Shown: positions 21,884 to 36,330 of the stretch, piece after piece | Layout: each line of letters begins with the position of its first letter | Position numbering within the stretch: position 1 is the first letter of the stretch | Origin: Branchiostoma floridae | Taxonomy: Eukaryota; Chordata; Leptocardii; Amphioxiformes; Branchiostomatidae | Assembly: GCF_000003815.2 (NCBI RefSeq) | Contig: NC_049994.1 | Coordinates: forward strand, 13,193,039-13,253,038 | DNA length: 60,000 nt | Reading direction: 5' to 3' | The notes under the pieces: model-generated | Told to the model about the DNA's origin: nothing | The model's input: the letters and a program-made list of their open reading frames with translations, nothing else | Database searches by the model: none | Position numbers and translations under genes: made by a program

Positions 21884-23227
21884 ACAAGGAAATCAACCAA
21901 GGTCGCAAGCATGGAAATCTGTTTCCATAAGGATAGTTAACATTTTCACCATAATTAGAATGAGAGGCTCCAAAGGAATTAGTATGTCAACCAAAGTGTT
22001 GCCACTGGCACATCTTGTTTAGCATCTTGTTTAGCATGGCTGCTGATGAAAGAAAGCTTCATAAGTTCTACCATCATCACAAATGAATATCTTTTGCCTT
22101 GCAGCATACACTCTTTCAAACTCCTTATAAGCCATTCATTTTCAACATACTGTTCTTTGGTACTTGCTTTTCTTCCTTTAAAAACATTATAGAGTGCAAG
22201 CAGCAAGCAATGTCGCTCACTCACTCACGCGCACACACACACTATCTTGTTTGTTGTCTGATCATTCCCAGTCAAACGAGGGTCAGACAAGATTGCCCAT
22301 TCCAAGAATAGAATAGAATTTGAGTACAAGAATTAAATGGTTTGGGAATGTATTCTGCCTTGTTGAAGACATCATTTGCCACATTAATGGTATTTCTGTT
22401 TTCAATTTCAAGTGACACATGCACATTGATAGGCTATTTTATATGCATAGACTTTGACACCTTCTTCTTACGATGATTACTTATGAGTAAAAACTGGAAC
22501 AGTTGTGCTATGTAATTATCAGAGGGCCAGAGTGTCCCCAGAATACCCCTAGATAACTGATGTCTCCAATTAGTGGTCTGACCAAAAATTAGTTTTTCCA
22601 TTTCATAGATTAAATGGAATAGATTTATTTCAGCAATAAAGAATTTATGTGTCGATGTAATATTCCTATAGTGCATCTGTTGATGGATTGTGCTGCAGTA
22701 AGGGTTATTTTAATTCCCTTCATAGATCACATGCCATAATAGCCCCCATAGCAGGCTTTGTGACTTGGCTACATTTTTGGCAGTTGTTTGAAAACTGCTA
22801 CCTATCACAATCTGTCAATCACAAAATAGCAATGCATATGAGAAGCCAAAAGAGTGATGTCATGACGCCTGCTTTTGAGGCTATTCCAAACAATCAATTG
22901 TAGGACTTGCTGAATCTTTTTAAGTTAAACATTCTTCTATGCCACCTGTAGTTGGAAGCATCCAGGGTGTACAGCATGCTTTTTATTATGACAGATTGTA
23001 ACTGTAGTGTCCAGCACAAATGAAACTGATGTACATAAAATTGTGTTAGAAATTACAGAATCTGTCTTCAAAATAGATTCTACCAACACAGATGGTGTTT
23101 GAAGCAACTTATAGTTCGTCCTATCCCAATCGGTTGATACCACCTAGTTAAGAGTGGTCCTCTCGATATAGAGATCGTTTACAGGTTATTGAATGTTCCA
23201 ATTGTTGGATCTATTCCACATACTATG

Positions 23228-23600
23228 AGCAGAAATGCTCTCAGGGTTTGAGTGATGCATGCAAAAGTTATTGCTACCACGAGCAGGAAATTTGCTGTTG
23301 GCACAACCTTAAGTTTTCGATGGTTCCAGATGGTGTTTTGTCCGGGGTGAAGAAATGCTCACATAGATTTTGAGCGATGCATATAAAAATTACTCCAACC
23401 ACGAGCAGGAAATTCGTAGTTGGCAACAGCCTTCAGTTTTCCAACAGTTCCAGATGGTGTTTGGGGCGCAGAAATGCTCTCATAGATTTTGAGCAATTGA
23501 ATATAAAGATTACTCCTACCACGAGCAGGAAATTCAGTGTTGGCAACAACATGCAGAGCTCCACCAGTTCCAGATGGTGTTTGCCCGGGGTGCTGAAATA
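23228..23600. repeat. Minisatellite, ~120-bp period, about 3 copies
   Basis: CCACGAGCAGGAAATT recurs at 23277, 23399 and 23519, with linked TTCCAGATGGTGTTT and AGAAATGCTC blocks. The last period is 120, a multiple of three, so two units stay open in one frame, but no protein family is evident. Confidence 0.85.
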
Positions 23601-24289
23601 TTGGTTAGACTAATGGTTCTGCAGTAGGCTTTCCAATCATGGACAGACATCGTGCCATTTTACATCACCTAGAAACATCGCGTACGGTCCCACAGGAGAC
23701 CGGTGGGCAGACGATGAGCAACTAACAATTGCTGGTCATAGAGATCATGGAAAATCGTTGAGAGATGAATTGAACACCTAGGAGATCATTGAGCGTTCAC
23801 TGGAAGACCAAGAAATCTTTCAAATATTTTCAATTTATTGGTTTGTCCAGCACGTAAAGCCGGAGCTGCCCAACTAGCATGTGGCTTTTACTGTTACAAA
23901 GGGTTACACCTGCCGACAGAGAGAAAGGTAATACAAATGGAATTTGACAAGATAGTGATAAACTATATTCTAAGTAGTCAAAAATACAGTGTCTACAAAG
24001 ATATCTACAGCGATGAGGTCAGGGTCCGTGCAAACACATGTAGGGGTTGCCTAGACAGCCCCAGAGTTTCCCTTGGAGGGATCTTTCAAATGTTCCTCAG
24101 TGATCTCAGCTCTGTGGAATCCCCAGACTCATAACTGTTAAAGAGGGACGGGTTATCCAAACTTACGGCGGTTGATCTCGTAAGATTGCCTATAGGCTAC
24201 GGTATTTGCAGTGTTTAAGTGCTTTAGATGTAGCCCTAACTAGACCTTATCTAAGCCTTTTCATCTTCGTGCATCGTGTCCTCAAAGCG

Positions 24290-25010
24290 TCATGCCGAAT
24301 ACCGTTCACGGGAAATAAAGAGAGCATTATTACAACAATGCTTTGTGGAATGGGTGGATCCAGACAACGACTGAAAACATTATCGTAATGTCTTCTCTTT
24401 TGTCAAAGATAAAAGGCCGACGCTGGCGAGGTTCAAACAGAGTCTCAAGGGCTGGGTGTGTCGCTTACCTTGTCTTTGAGAGAAATGGGACAAAATGTCG
24501 ATAGTAATGAAGACAAAGATGTCCGCAAAACCACAGGGTATGGGTGTTACCGAACTACGTCAGTTTGAGTGGAAAAGTCCTCTTGACGCATTAACGCAAG
24601 CACCGATGGAGTGACATTCTTGATTTCTCCCTTGAATACAGTGCATACATTGTAGTTGACTGTAACGGCCATTTTACTATTTGAGAGCACAACCTCGGAG
24701 TCAGTTTTCGTCCACTCAAAAGACGTGCCAGTCCACTTAGTAAAATAGCTTACTTGGATACTCAGAGATTCTTAAAACATTTGTATGAAGAGGTCGTGTT
24801 ATCCCACTTTTCTTACCGACAAAGTAATGGACACACCCAACACTCTATCATGTTTTAACTTTGGTAACATATGCGTTTTATCTTTGACAATAGGGGTAGA
24901 CGTTACGGGAATGGTTTCAGTCGTAAGGTGACGTTATCTGGGTCCACCCATTCCCTAAAGCATTGATTATAGATAGATTTACTTTCCGTTAAACTAATTT
25001 GACATGGCAC
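24290..25010. repeat. Long imperfect inverted repeat
   Basis: The left arm about 24290-24500 and right arm about 24800-25010 pair with moderate divergence. Examples: CAATGCTTTGTGGAATGGGT against the complement of ACCCATTCCCTAAAGCATTG, TGTCAAAGATAA against TTATCTTTGACA, and GGGTGTGTC against GACACACCC. The ~300-base centre is unique. It may be the core of an old DNA transposon or foldback element. Confidence 0.6.
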
Positions 25011-26479
25011 TAGAGTATCGCCGTAAAACAGGTGTCAAAGAAGCCACTAGAATGCAGGTGTGGCTGCTTAACTGTCATATACTATTACGTATAATTATGA
25101 TATTAGGCTATGTATCTCAATCAGCAATCTAGGCCGGGACACGTTGTGAAATGATGAATGAGTTGTTAGCCTTTATACCTCTGAATAAAAGCTGGGATTT
25201 TAGCAAAACATGTGTCGGTGTAAGATCATGGTCTTACGAGTAGCCTGACTCTTTACTTTCTACTCAAGGTAGTGAAAATTCTGTGCCGTAATTTCAAGCG
25301 CTATATAGCTAATTTTCTCAACTTTGCTCTGTTATTGCAATGTTCTGCCATCTAACAAATCTCGCTTTATGATAAATGTTGCCTATCACGTTTCAAAAAC
25401 GGAAACAGTATAATTTAAGTTAAGCTACATCCTACGACCTATCCAATGGTTATACAGAACTTCGCAGTTAGTTGTTAGGGACCCTCCTTGTATCAAGTCC
25501 ACACATAGAGTTCAGAAGTGTAATTGATGACTGAATATCAGGAATAAATCATAAAAGGTCGGCCACAATAGTTAATAATGATATTTCATACATCACACGT
25601 CAATCCTTTTTATGAATGGCAGTCACGTGATCTATCAGACGACACGCAAACTCCATTGATGAAGAACAGGTGGTGAACGAGGGTACGTGACGTCATCAAA
25701 AATTAACGCGTTAAGGGCGGCATTGCTTCTAAGTGTGTTCTATACGTCTTTTACAGACTATAAGAGTTACACATGTGTTTCAGCAATAGAAATATGTATT
25801 GCGCAAGTACAAACTGGCAAACAATGCTTCCAATTACCACAATATCGATGTCAGCAAATAAGGTCATCTGAGTAACAATTTTTGTTGCTTTGGGACTTGA
25901 TGAAGAATAGTAGATTCTTTGTTGTGTTAATCAAAAGAACAGCGATTTCCCGATTTTAGTAATGCTAATTGAAAAATCGATTGACTTCAACAACAAAAAT
26001 TATGTGAGATTATTTAGATAAAAAGTCTGAATGAAGAACCATACATTATGGTTTCGTTTAAGTGTCAACATTGGACATGACTTTTTCTAATGTTACGATT
26101 CTATTTATTGTTATGATTGTTATTTTCAAATAGGCAGGGCATTACAGAAAGTTTTCAGTTGGCATCAAACCATGCGGTATAACTGACCTGATGTCAACCC
26201 GGACAGAAACGCGACCGTTTTGATTGATCATCGTTTGAATTATTAATGACTCGAGACTTCACCTCGAACTTCCGGGAGGAAGATGGGAATTCCCTGTCGT
26301 GTCAGAAGATGCCCGGGTTTGAAAGGGTTCGAGACAAGATTCATAGCATAAGTGCTAAAAGGTCAAGGCATTTGTATACAACACTAAAGGCCGTGATGGA
26401 TAGTTAAATGAAGATTCCACACAATCAGAGTCCAAAATTCGGATTTAAAAATTCTCTCAATGTCCGTTTAGTACATGAG

Positions 26480-27110
26480 CGTACCAAGTCTTGTTACGAT
26501 TTCGCAATCATCTTGGAAAGGTCTTCAACTTCTTTCAATGATTTCTGTATGATCTCTGAATAATGTCTGAATCGTCTTCATCTTCCGATGATATCTCAAT
26601 TGGCTCCCAATGGTATACAAGATCTTTCAATCGTCTTCCAATGGTGTCCATGATCTTCCAATGAACTTCATGACCATTTTATGATCTGGTCGCCAAGATC
26701 TCTCAGTCACCGCTCATTGATCTGCAAGGTCTGGCGATAATTTGTCAATGATTTGCCAGTTATTTCCGTGCGTGCGAAGTCCAGTGGTTAGCAGCCCTGC
26801 CTTTGGAACTACCTTTAGAAGCCGATTCCGACAGTGCTGGTCACCCGACATACACTCTACCGAAAAAGGATCCAGTCATTGGGACGGGATGTCAAGCTGT
26901 GATCCACTGTTCATTATGCTGGTCTGAAAAAAAGCTAAGGGAATTTCCCCGGTACAAAAAACAGGCAAAATCTATACAAAGCGGCTGTCTTCTCTGTCAC
27001 GACCAGTGGAAGCTCTACATTAAAAGCTCAGAGATCGATATCACTTCCAATGTGTTAGCGACACTGCCATTGCTTCAATGATTTCCTTGATCTTCAAGGC
27101 ATTGTGGTGA
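26480..27110. repeat. Degenerate short-motif repeat (TCTTCCAATGA-like)
   Basis: Variants of ATCTTCCAATGA, TTTCAATGA and TCAATGATTT recur every 10-20 bases over 26480-26760 and again at 27060-27110. Inverted counterparts (GATCATTGAG, GATCATGG) lie at 23690-23820. The ORF at 26803-27081 between them has a CxxC...CxxC pattern (HCSLCW, GCLLCHDQW) weakly like a piggyBac C-terminal zinc finger; that is a guess. Confidence 0.4.
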
Positions 27111-29799
27111 TTTCAATGTCTTACAATGATACATGTGTATCTTGATGCTATCATTGGACTGATCAGAGACTGTTGGTCGCTCATTTATTGTCCACTGTCT
27201 CCTCCTTTGAAAATGGGGCCTTATGATGAGGCCATCGCAGCATGGATATGTTGGCAATCCTAGCTCGCCCCTGTGATCCACTTGCAATTAGCGTTAGGGG
27301 TCGATGATACTTCTATTTTTCCTGTTGACAACGTTAACATTTTCAAGTGGATTTTCTCACTGACATGTATCAGCAACGAACTGTTAGAATCCTCCTTTAT
27401 TGGACCTCTAGAAAAGCCGCTGACCGTATTTGATTCTCGCATCACCAAAGCGTCTCGCGTGGTTTTTCGCGTTGCATGTTGGGAATCTTTTGCCGCTTAT
27501 ACCTCTGAGTAACTTTATTTAAAGTTGAGTCCACGTTAGTTCATTGCACTACGCAACAGGTTGCCTGAAGCTATATTGGCAGAGGGTAGACCAGTCCTAC
27601 CGGTATGGTTAGCTTCGCTATCATCCACTGACCGAAAGCTGTTTTTTTGTGCAAATATCAGCATGGCAGCTATATATATACGGGACGTACATCACGCACT
27701 TGGACACGTGAAAAATTCCATATTTAGTCATTCCGTGAAATATCTTAAGGTTTTCCACGAAAATCGCAGGTGCGCGAACGTTAATGGCTGCTTTTGTTTT
27801 TATCTTTGGCAAACTGTAGCGGTGGCTGTATTAGGCTCGGGTAATGGGGCGGTGTTTGTGAAAGGATTACCTGTGGACCGCCGTCTGACGGCGATACGGC
27901 AGGTGTGACGCACGGCAAACGTGTGCCGGTGTAATTAGACCCACCTGCGAACACATCATACCTAAGTGCCATAATCCTCGTACATAAATTACCGATAGAT
28001 TTTTATATTGATCAACAAGGTGCAGCACAGGACAGAGGGATGGCGCACTTTAGCAACATGCTAATATTAACATCATTTCTCAAAAGAGATTGCAAATGAC
28101 AAAGACAAATAAAATAACAATAACAAGCAATTCACAGCAAATGGTTTGGGTAGTCCAAGATACATATAGTGTAACGAATTATTGAAACCAATAGATGTGC
28201 CCGAAGACAGTTACGTTTTGAGGGCTAGGGAACTACATGAATCAACACTGCTAGAGTCTGCTGAGTTGTTGTGTTTTCCCTGCACTTTTCACATACCTGA
28301 GAGTCTTCTCTTTTTTGTTAAACCAAAAGGCTCAAGCTTAGAAAAAGTGTTGGTTTTGTAATTTCTTTGACTCGAGGAAATAAAACTTGGTCATGATTCA
28401 GCCTTGTGAAACCCAACTTTGCGACGGAATCTGGTTCGACGATTATTTTTCAAGAACATCAAAGAAAAACATACCGTTCTGTGGTCGAACTTAGACAGCT
28501 TTCGAAGGCCATGAGCCGTTACGCAGGCTTTTTGATTACAAGTGGAATCTGTTTTCTCAAGCGCACGGAATACCTTACTGCATACTTCACATTCTTTCTT
28601 TCTTCGCCATTATTTCGTTCTACATTCTGCCATCATGGGAGAACTCTAGTCTAAAGCACTGCAGACACAAAACACACAAAACCTCAGCGGCCGAGTTTGC
28701 GAGACAGTAACAAACGTCGAAACGTGAAAACAAGTCTGAAATGTTGTTAAGGAAAAAAGCTTCATTGACATGACGAAAACTACTAACTTTCGTATGGTCG
28801 ACTATAAACTACAAAATAGGAATACAGAATAGATCTTCGAATTCTACTGATTTGGCAATATAGGATAGTACAAATTTTTAAACAGTCAGGTGAAGCCAAA
28901 CAAGAAAGTCAGAAGATTTTCTTGCCATTGTATGGACTGGCCTGTGTATTCCACCAGAGAAAGGTATTTCATTCTTTGATCATATCTTCACATCTCTTCG
29001 TTCATTTAGTGGCTCATTACGTCCATTCTGTCGCTGGTCACCGTCCATGTCCTTAAAGTCCCTTTTCCCAGCCTCTTTCTTCTCTAAGACGACACCGCGA
29101 AGACGCTATCGCTGACAAAATGTCAACAACTCCTTAATCCCCTCGTTCAGGTTGTGGTGATTTCCCTTGTCCCTTAACTTCTTAAGCTGTTGTTGTTCTT
29201 TTCTGAAACAGAAAAATGAATAGCAAGAAGATGGTGGGAATTTTGTTTTTTGTTTTCATTCTGTGGCTTAGGAAAACCTTTTAGCAAAGGTCAGGCAGAA
29301 GGGCTACTGCCTAGAAAGGTTATCAGGTGCCACCGGCAATGCCTATGGTTTATTTCAGATTCTTAAAGAATCAAGTCACCTTACTGCCTTTTGGCTTGTA
29401 CATGCCCTGATATTCTGCTGATATGGTAGATGTGTCTATCAACCGTATTATTTTAATGGTGCACAATGGCACTGTAAGAAACTGTTAGGCTTACTGAGGG
29501 CAGACTACAGGGATAGAGGAATAGGACCATTGCGGTCAGGAGCTAAGGAAGCTCGCGATGAAAAGCACAAAGTGGAGAGAGTTGAAGAAAGACTGATTGC
29601 AACTGCAGGGTGTCCAGACCACTGCAGCAGCAGATAGAACACAGTGGAATACTGCTAGTGCATTTAGTTTATTTTTTATTGAAATGTATCACCTTTTCAA
29701 TATGTCGACCCGGAGACCTAATGGTACAGATTTCGTATCATACAAACTGAAATTACCCCCAATCTTATCAATAGGTGTTCTTTAACGTGATTGTCCTCA

Positions 29800-29940
29800 G
29801 CCACGGGACCTCGGGTGTTAGGTCCATCCAAGAAGACATCCCCAGCCAGGTGATCGTAGGTGTAAAGTACCTTGCCTTAAGGCACGAAGTACTTGCTGGG
29901 GTTCTGCACCCGTACGCAGAACCTCTCGATACCTGACTAA
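29800..29940. repeat. Possible SINE-body-like dispersed repeat fragment
   Basis: CCACGGGACCTCGGGTGTTA followed by CCTTGCCTTAAGGCAC resembles tail motifs common in tRNA-related repeats of marine invertebrates. No promoter boxes were seen. Confidence 0.25.
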
Positions 29941-30625
29941 TTCACATAGCTACAAGGACACACGATGCAATTCTAGAAAGCTGCTGCCACTGCACCTTTC
30001 ACGTTTCGTAGAATCATCACTCGGATAGTCCGTCTAACGGTAGGGTCAGTGAACCTGAGCCTGAAGCACAGATTCTGGTTTTAAAGGGATTACGGTAAAC
30101 GGAATGATTCCTTAAGTTCCATGAGGTCCTTGGATCAAAGTCTCGTAATCTTAAGACATCTCACGTTAAGCTGTGAAGGCATGGGTCATTGCCTGACGTG
30201 ACGTCAGTCCATGGACAAGGCGAGTGCACACTACAGGAGGTCAGTTGTTCACGAATTCAGGCCGATGTCAATGACCTAACCTAATGTGACGAACCACACA
30301 CGTTCTTTAGCTGTATCTCTACTCTTTAATACACTTCTTCATTCCTGGGTAAGAAGATCAAAATCATGCTTGTTGGAAAGAGGAGAAAGGAAACTTCACT
30401 GACAAATTATTAACACAATCTGGCCAAATTTTACTTCTTTATCATCATGAAATGAACGAGCTGGACTTGAGTCTTTAATAAAGTCCACTTTTTCTATCAT
30501 TTCTCTTTGCCTGTAGTATATCACCTCATCTCAAGTGGCTTGAAGGTAGTTTAGAGTTAGGTGTGACAGGTCGTTCCATGTAATACGCGTATTATCAGCT
30601 TCTGTCGCGCCGTGTGCCTGCGAAG

Positions 30626-30670
30626 GTGGTGAGTTACGCTGAAAGTGGTTATACAGATATAGAAACAGAA
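30626..30670. repeat. Short dispersed repeat, copy 3 of 3 (diverged)
   Basis: GGTGGTGAGTTACGCTGAA, then GTGGTTATACAGATATAG, related to 4964-5024. Confidence 0.35.
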
Positions 30671-33600
30671 TCTTCCAGCTGCCCTGACATCGTGGCTCAA
30701 GAACTACATACTTCTGTTTACGTTATACCTGACTTCTTCTACAACCCTGCGTGTAGCTGTTTTCTTTCCCCCCAGACCACAGAAAAACACTGCGCCCTGA
30801 AAACCGTCCACTGTTTACAAACTAAAGGTCGATTGTCTGATGGAGAACGCGTTAGTCTTGAACATCACTTGTCACTTGAGGTTGTCGGAAGTTGAGTTGG
30901 CCACAAATCGACCGTGCTATCTCTTAAAGTGCAGGCTGCTATTTTCAGTGCGACCCGCACTTGAGATAGCATCTTCGTGTGATTTACGACGCCTTCCTAG
31001 GCATGCGCGCCCCCTCTTATCCTCTTCCATCTGACCTCTGACCTGCCAACACATCATCCACTTTGTCTGTCAATCAGGACCGACGTTAATAACGTCCCTG
31101 CGTCCCTCCTCTCACAACAGCGACATTGTTCTGCGAACTGGAAAAGTTTATTCGGCGCAAACAACTGGAGACCTTGGAGTCGCGGAGGTTGTATGTGCGG
31201 TGAAAGGGGCGGGTATCTCCACATCTTTTCCTTCACTTAGGCTGGGTCCACCATGTCTGTGGTTAGCTGCACCTGGGCGGCACTTCAAAGGGCTCTGACG
31301 TCACCGTTGAGCAATAAATGGCCTTCGGTGCTCAGCGGGAGGGGGAAGCTGCCTTATGGTGAAGCTTAGGAAGACTCGTTTGGTACTTAAGAACTTTGTG
31401 ATTCTTTTTAACTATCTTAAGGCATAAAAAGCCGGCAAGAGCTTTCGTAGCATGATAAATGCGACATCAAAGCAAGAAAGGATTTTAGAGTCTTAAAGCT
31501 AATGCCTAGCGCTGGAGAAAGTTCAGTAGTTATGTAACGACGTCCGTAAGGTTAGCCACACCAGTATTGCGGAACCGCTAGAAACATTCACAGATCTACC
31601 ATTTCCACCCTGCTGCGGCGCTTACATGTTTGTGTGGCCCAGGGGCTATAAAAATGGAGGTTGGCGCTGCCCTAGACACCAGATAGTGTGGGAAGGACAT
31701 AAATATTAACCCATTATTAACTTGGCTCCCTGATATTGTAAAAACTGTTACATATAGTTTGGAGCTTCGGTAAGTAATCTAGTGTACATGTGTGTAAAGA
31801 CGCCGTCTTTGTTCCAGTTTAGTTGGCTGCAAGTATCTATTTAAAAGATTTAATACCGAATACATTGAAGGGTAATATTTATTGAGTGAACAGTATAGTA
31901 ACAGAAATATCCTAGCCTTTGAACGTTTCGATAGTTATCGACGCAAAGGGAAGGCAGTTTGTTTGAGGAGAGAAAAGGGGAAGTAAAATCATGATAAATT
32001 ATAGCCCTTGAAGATCATTTTTCGGCTGGCGCTTTAATGAAAGAACAAGTCAAGTACCTCATTTGTCTTGTGTTTTTATCTGAAATTGTGTTTAAATGGT
32101 CTTTATCGTAAGTAACATCATATAAACACTTAGTTAGGACCCGACGCGTCTGGCCTCCGTCTCCCCCTGCCGCCACCCCGGGGTAATTCAACGTCAGGAC
32201 CGGACTATAAATGACACCGGCCTGGCGACAGGCGGGACGCTGGCGACGGTCGGCGCTGCGTCCGTCCGAATACTTGTCTGCATGGTCGTCACTTAGGGTG
32301 CGGTAACGTGAATTCGTCCTATGCTCGTCGTACAATAGCAACCTTGGGGCATTTTTGGGATAGTTGTGCAGGTGTCGTTGAAACTTCAGCAGGCTGCGTG
32401 TGATCCTTGTTGGTGTTGGTTCTGTCACAGGCTACTTGAAAATCCGAAGACATCAAAATCGCACTTACGACGAAAGTGACCGCACGTTACAGTCCGGCAA
32501 AAGAAAAAGTGTCTTGACGGATAGCTGTGCACTATGTTTCATTCTTGTGCCTCTTATTCAAGCAGTCACAGACGTCTAGACGTAAGCATGTGTAAGTAAC
32601 TACACAGTGGTTAAGGCTTTTTTGTGCGTCTCTTGCTTGTAGTCGGCGGTTTGGGACATTTAGGCGAAGGACTAGAACCAAAGACTACCAAAAAGAAGTA
32701 CAGAACACCTCAAAATCACAGCTAAGACTCTGATCCGGGCCCTATTTGAACTTCTTCTGGGAGACTATGCCGTAGCACAACGCTGCCATTGGCGACGCAG
32801 GAGTGGACTTGGGACTCATGCGCGGCCCCAATCGCGACGCACAGGCGAGAGTCTTATCTGAAAGTAAGAACAGGCTGAAAAGTAAATACAAAATCTCTAC
32901 CTATACAAATTCGACCTCTTTGTCGCGATGAATATAAACAGTATGAATGTAGTAAACAAGTAGTCCAAATAAGGTAATAATTAGCATATTCTATCAAAAA
33001 ATTAGATAAGAACCGAATTCATCTCCAGATGGTCTGTTATATGATTTATGAACCCGTTTTCGACCAATCAGAAGCAAGGACACAGAGGTGAGGTGTAATA
33101 ATCCCCTACCAGTCCTCCTTTATCAGAGACTGTCAGTCACCTGCCTACTCGCCGCCTTGCCGTGAGATAAGCGCTGAAGGGCCCCATTCAGCCTGGGCGG
33201 GTAATATGATACGCCTTGCGTGTGTAATGTGATCCGGTCGCCTGTCGCCGTGGGCGTGTCACGAGGTTATCGGGGATCACAGACATAGGTGTACACAGGG
33301 GTCGGCGGGGCAAGGACTGGTGGATAAACAACATATCGGCCACGCAAACTTGCTTGTACGGACGACATCCACGCGCCCGGGGATTTTGGCTTGGGTCAAG
33401 TCAAGTCAAAGTTTATTACAACGGGTACAATGTAAGGCAAACTTAAGACAACTAGCTATATAGTAACACTGGTCTTATACTGTAACGGTAGATTCTAGAC
33501 TATGCAATGTCAAAAGAAAACACAATGTACAATGTGAGACAAGGCCAGAATTTTGCGTCAGACTACTTGCTGATAGCAAAGATCTATTACAAACTACGCT

Positions 33601-36046
33601 TAGATTCTATGCTTGATGATTGAGCTTTAGACTCTAGTACCAAATACAAATTAAATGAGATGTAAATTATAGTACAATGTTAAGCTTCATCAGTATTGAT
33701 CCTGAAGGAGACAACAGTGTCTTTGTGCTGGTAGAAAGTTTAGCATTGTAGTATGAGTACTGCCATCATGATAATTTTATATGCAATGTATAACTTTTAC
33801 CTAATAAAAATACGACGGATTGTGTCCTACTATTGTCCTCCAGAGGAAAAGAGATTTTAATCCTTTCAAGTGATGAGCAATGGCCATCAGATGATGACAG
33901 ATAGACAATAGTAGTATTGTGTCCGTCTACTAACAAGTCATAGTTTTCGTGAAGTCGACGTCACTGTGGCCAAAGATAGCAATTCAGAAAACTGTTCTTT
34001 ACTTTTAAAAGCAGTATCTGTTCTTCTTGAACAGCCAGTCATTGCTGCAACGTGTCGCCTGCTTGTTGGAAGAATACCAAGAATTTCCTGGGTGTGGTGC
34101 GGTTATTGTTAACTAGAAATGAGTTCCATGAGTTCCGTCAGGGAAGACTTTTCTTGAAATATGACAAAGAAAGAAACGTGCCCGAATGAGACTACAACTA
34201 AAAGCAGTGACGTATCTTGACTAGGTCAATGTTTACATGTACCAGTGACAGACTTTAGCGGGTGACGTTTGTCTCTACTGCCTGGGAAAATACACGTCCT
34301 GTCCTTTCTAATCCGACAAAACGCACTTCATACCCACTTCACCATCACTCCAGGCCCTGAATACGGCTTGTTTCCCTTCTCCTCAACTCTCTACTTGTTC
34401 CCATTTACGTTATTGTCCGACGGGTTGGGCTAACAGGTGTTCAAAGGACGCCGCACAAAGGAGGTGTGTACCGTCTGCGCTAAGCTCGCGCAGGTAAACA
34501 GCACTAGTACCTGTCAGGAGTAAGACTAATCTGCTATTTCCTCCGCGGTCTGGACCGGCTCCAAGGGGAACAAAAAATCTTAAGTCTTCCTGCCACTTGG
34601 CAAGTGTGTAGGCCGCTAAGGTCCTTAATGATGTTCCACAAGCTTCCAATAAAGAGAGAATGCATGGGCATCGTCACTCCACATTTACAAGTGAAAACTA
34701 TATTTAAGGGTTATGACTCATTTTCCGTACCAACATTCATTGGGTTTTGATTCAATGATGGACACCAATGAACGTAAACTGGCTCGTGTATGTCAATTGT
34801 TTCTCAGCATCTCAAAGATAAAAGGGAAAAGAAAGAAGTACAAAAGAATAGAATTATGCCATATTTCCTAACATTTCTTTCCGTAGTTTCATGCTCTCGA
34901 GTATTAAGTGGATAAACACAGCCATAGTTTTTAAGCATTGTGTTTGTCAAGTGGCTAGATGAACCATTTGTAGCCCTAATGTTGTCTTGAGTTTCCTTGA
35001 TATCTGTTGTCCCGATCACGAGAAGTTGACTATTGTGACAGCTTCAGTGCAAAGATCTTTGTAAGTGGTAGCTAAAGAGTCCGGATTGATGTCTACAGTT
35101 GCACAAATCAGATCATTAATAAAAAAGAAAAGGTTCTCTTTATTGCCAAATGGTTTAACGGAACAGATATCGCAACATCATGAATTCATCATTAATCATG
35201 TCTCAATCATCAATTCTAATGAAGAACGATGGTTCCACTAGAATAATTGTAAAGAAGGGTTTTTATACTGTTAAATACCTTCGTTGACCGGAAATACTAC
35301 AAAGCGGACACTTCCGCTCCCCCGCCAAGTTCTTCCCTTTCCGAGCTTTCGTCTCGCTTCTGACCGTAACAATAGTCGCCAACTTGTACTCTTACAATCT
35401 CGCTGACCCAGGGGAATACCCTGCGCCAAATCTCGCCACGTTCCAAATGTTGCCTAAACGGAAGGCGATACATTTGCTTTCCGATCATTCAATGTAGCAA
35501 GTCGTTCGAAACAAGCCACTATGTGGAAAGTCCCTACAAGAGTAGAAGGCAAAGATTGCCAGGAGAAGAGCACACAAACATTGGATAACTTTCCTTCGCC
35601 AGACGTATATGGGTCAGATGTATTTGTAGAGGGATTAGGGGACAACCAAAGGGATACAATAAAATCTAGGGAAAGAGAAAAACATTTATGAAGTTGCTAG
35701 GTTTAATCCTTTTCAAGCCAATGCGTTGAACAGTGTCAATTGCAATAGTATCTAACCGATTTGCCTTGCTTCGTAGATTTTTGTCTTCATAGAAATGTTG
35801 ATGTGAGATAATTTTGTTCTTCCCAAACTTTTCACAAAATGAGGAAGTTATAAACGAATACAAAAGCATGCCATTTTTCCCACAACGACGATCTAGACCT
35901 AAAAGTAGGTGATTTAAAGGCCAAGGTCACAAGTCATGAACAATGCCCAGTGGGGCAGGAGGTACACTGGCTATGTGATATATAGGGTAGAGTTCCAAGT
36001 ACGTGGGTCTCCACACACACACAGTTTGAACCCAACCTGAGAAGTT

Positions 36047-36330
36047 GGCATGTTAATCCCGTATTACAGTTAATTTGATTTTAGTCAGGAGGAAACTAAT
36101 GACATATGGCTGTTGTTGGGGATAGAATAAACGCACTTTGAACTTAACACAACAATGGTAGGAAAGATAGTGCCGCATTCGCCCTATGTTTGCAGCAGTC
36201 TTAAATGTCGGCATGTTAATCCTGCATTAGAGTTTGATTTGATTCCAATCCTGATCTTACAGGAGAAGTGTAACAACGCAGGTTCGTTGTTGGAGTTGAA
36301 CAAACGGACGTTGACCTGGAGTAACAGTCC
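36047..36330. repeat. Two imperfect tandem copies, ~163-bp period
   Basis: GGCATGTTAATCC starts near 36047 and 36210; both are followed by a GTTnGATTTGAT-like stretch, an aGGAG block and a TGTTGTTGG...GAA(C/T)AAACG block. Confidence 0.6.

Noticed and set aside
23838-24134. 98-codon plus-strand ORF as a transposase fragment
   Set aside because: Cys-containing but matches no transposase motif I can name; kept only as context for the palindrome region.
32015-32428. 137-codon minus-strand ORF
   Set aside because: No recognisable domain, no splice partners, and it lies in a GC-rich stretch where long ORFs arise by chance.
34410-34649. 79-codon minus-strand ORF with a protein-like composition
   Set aside because: No family recognised and no splice or promoter context; may be part of a repeat, not supportable as a gene.
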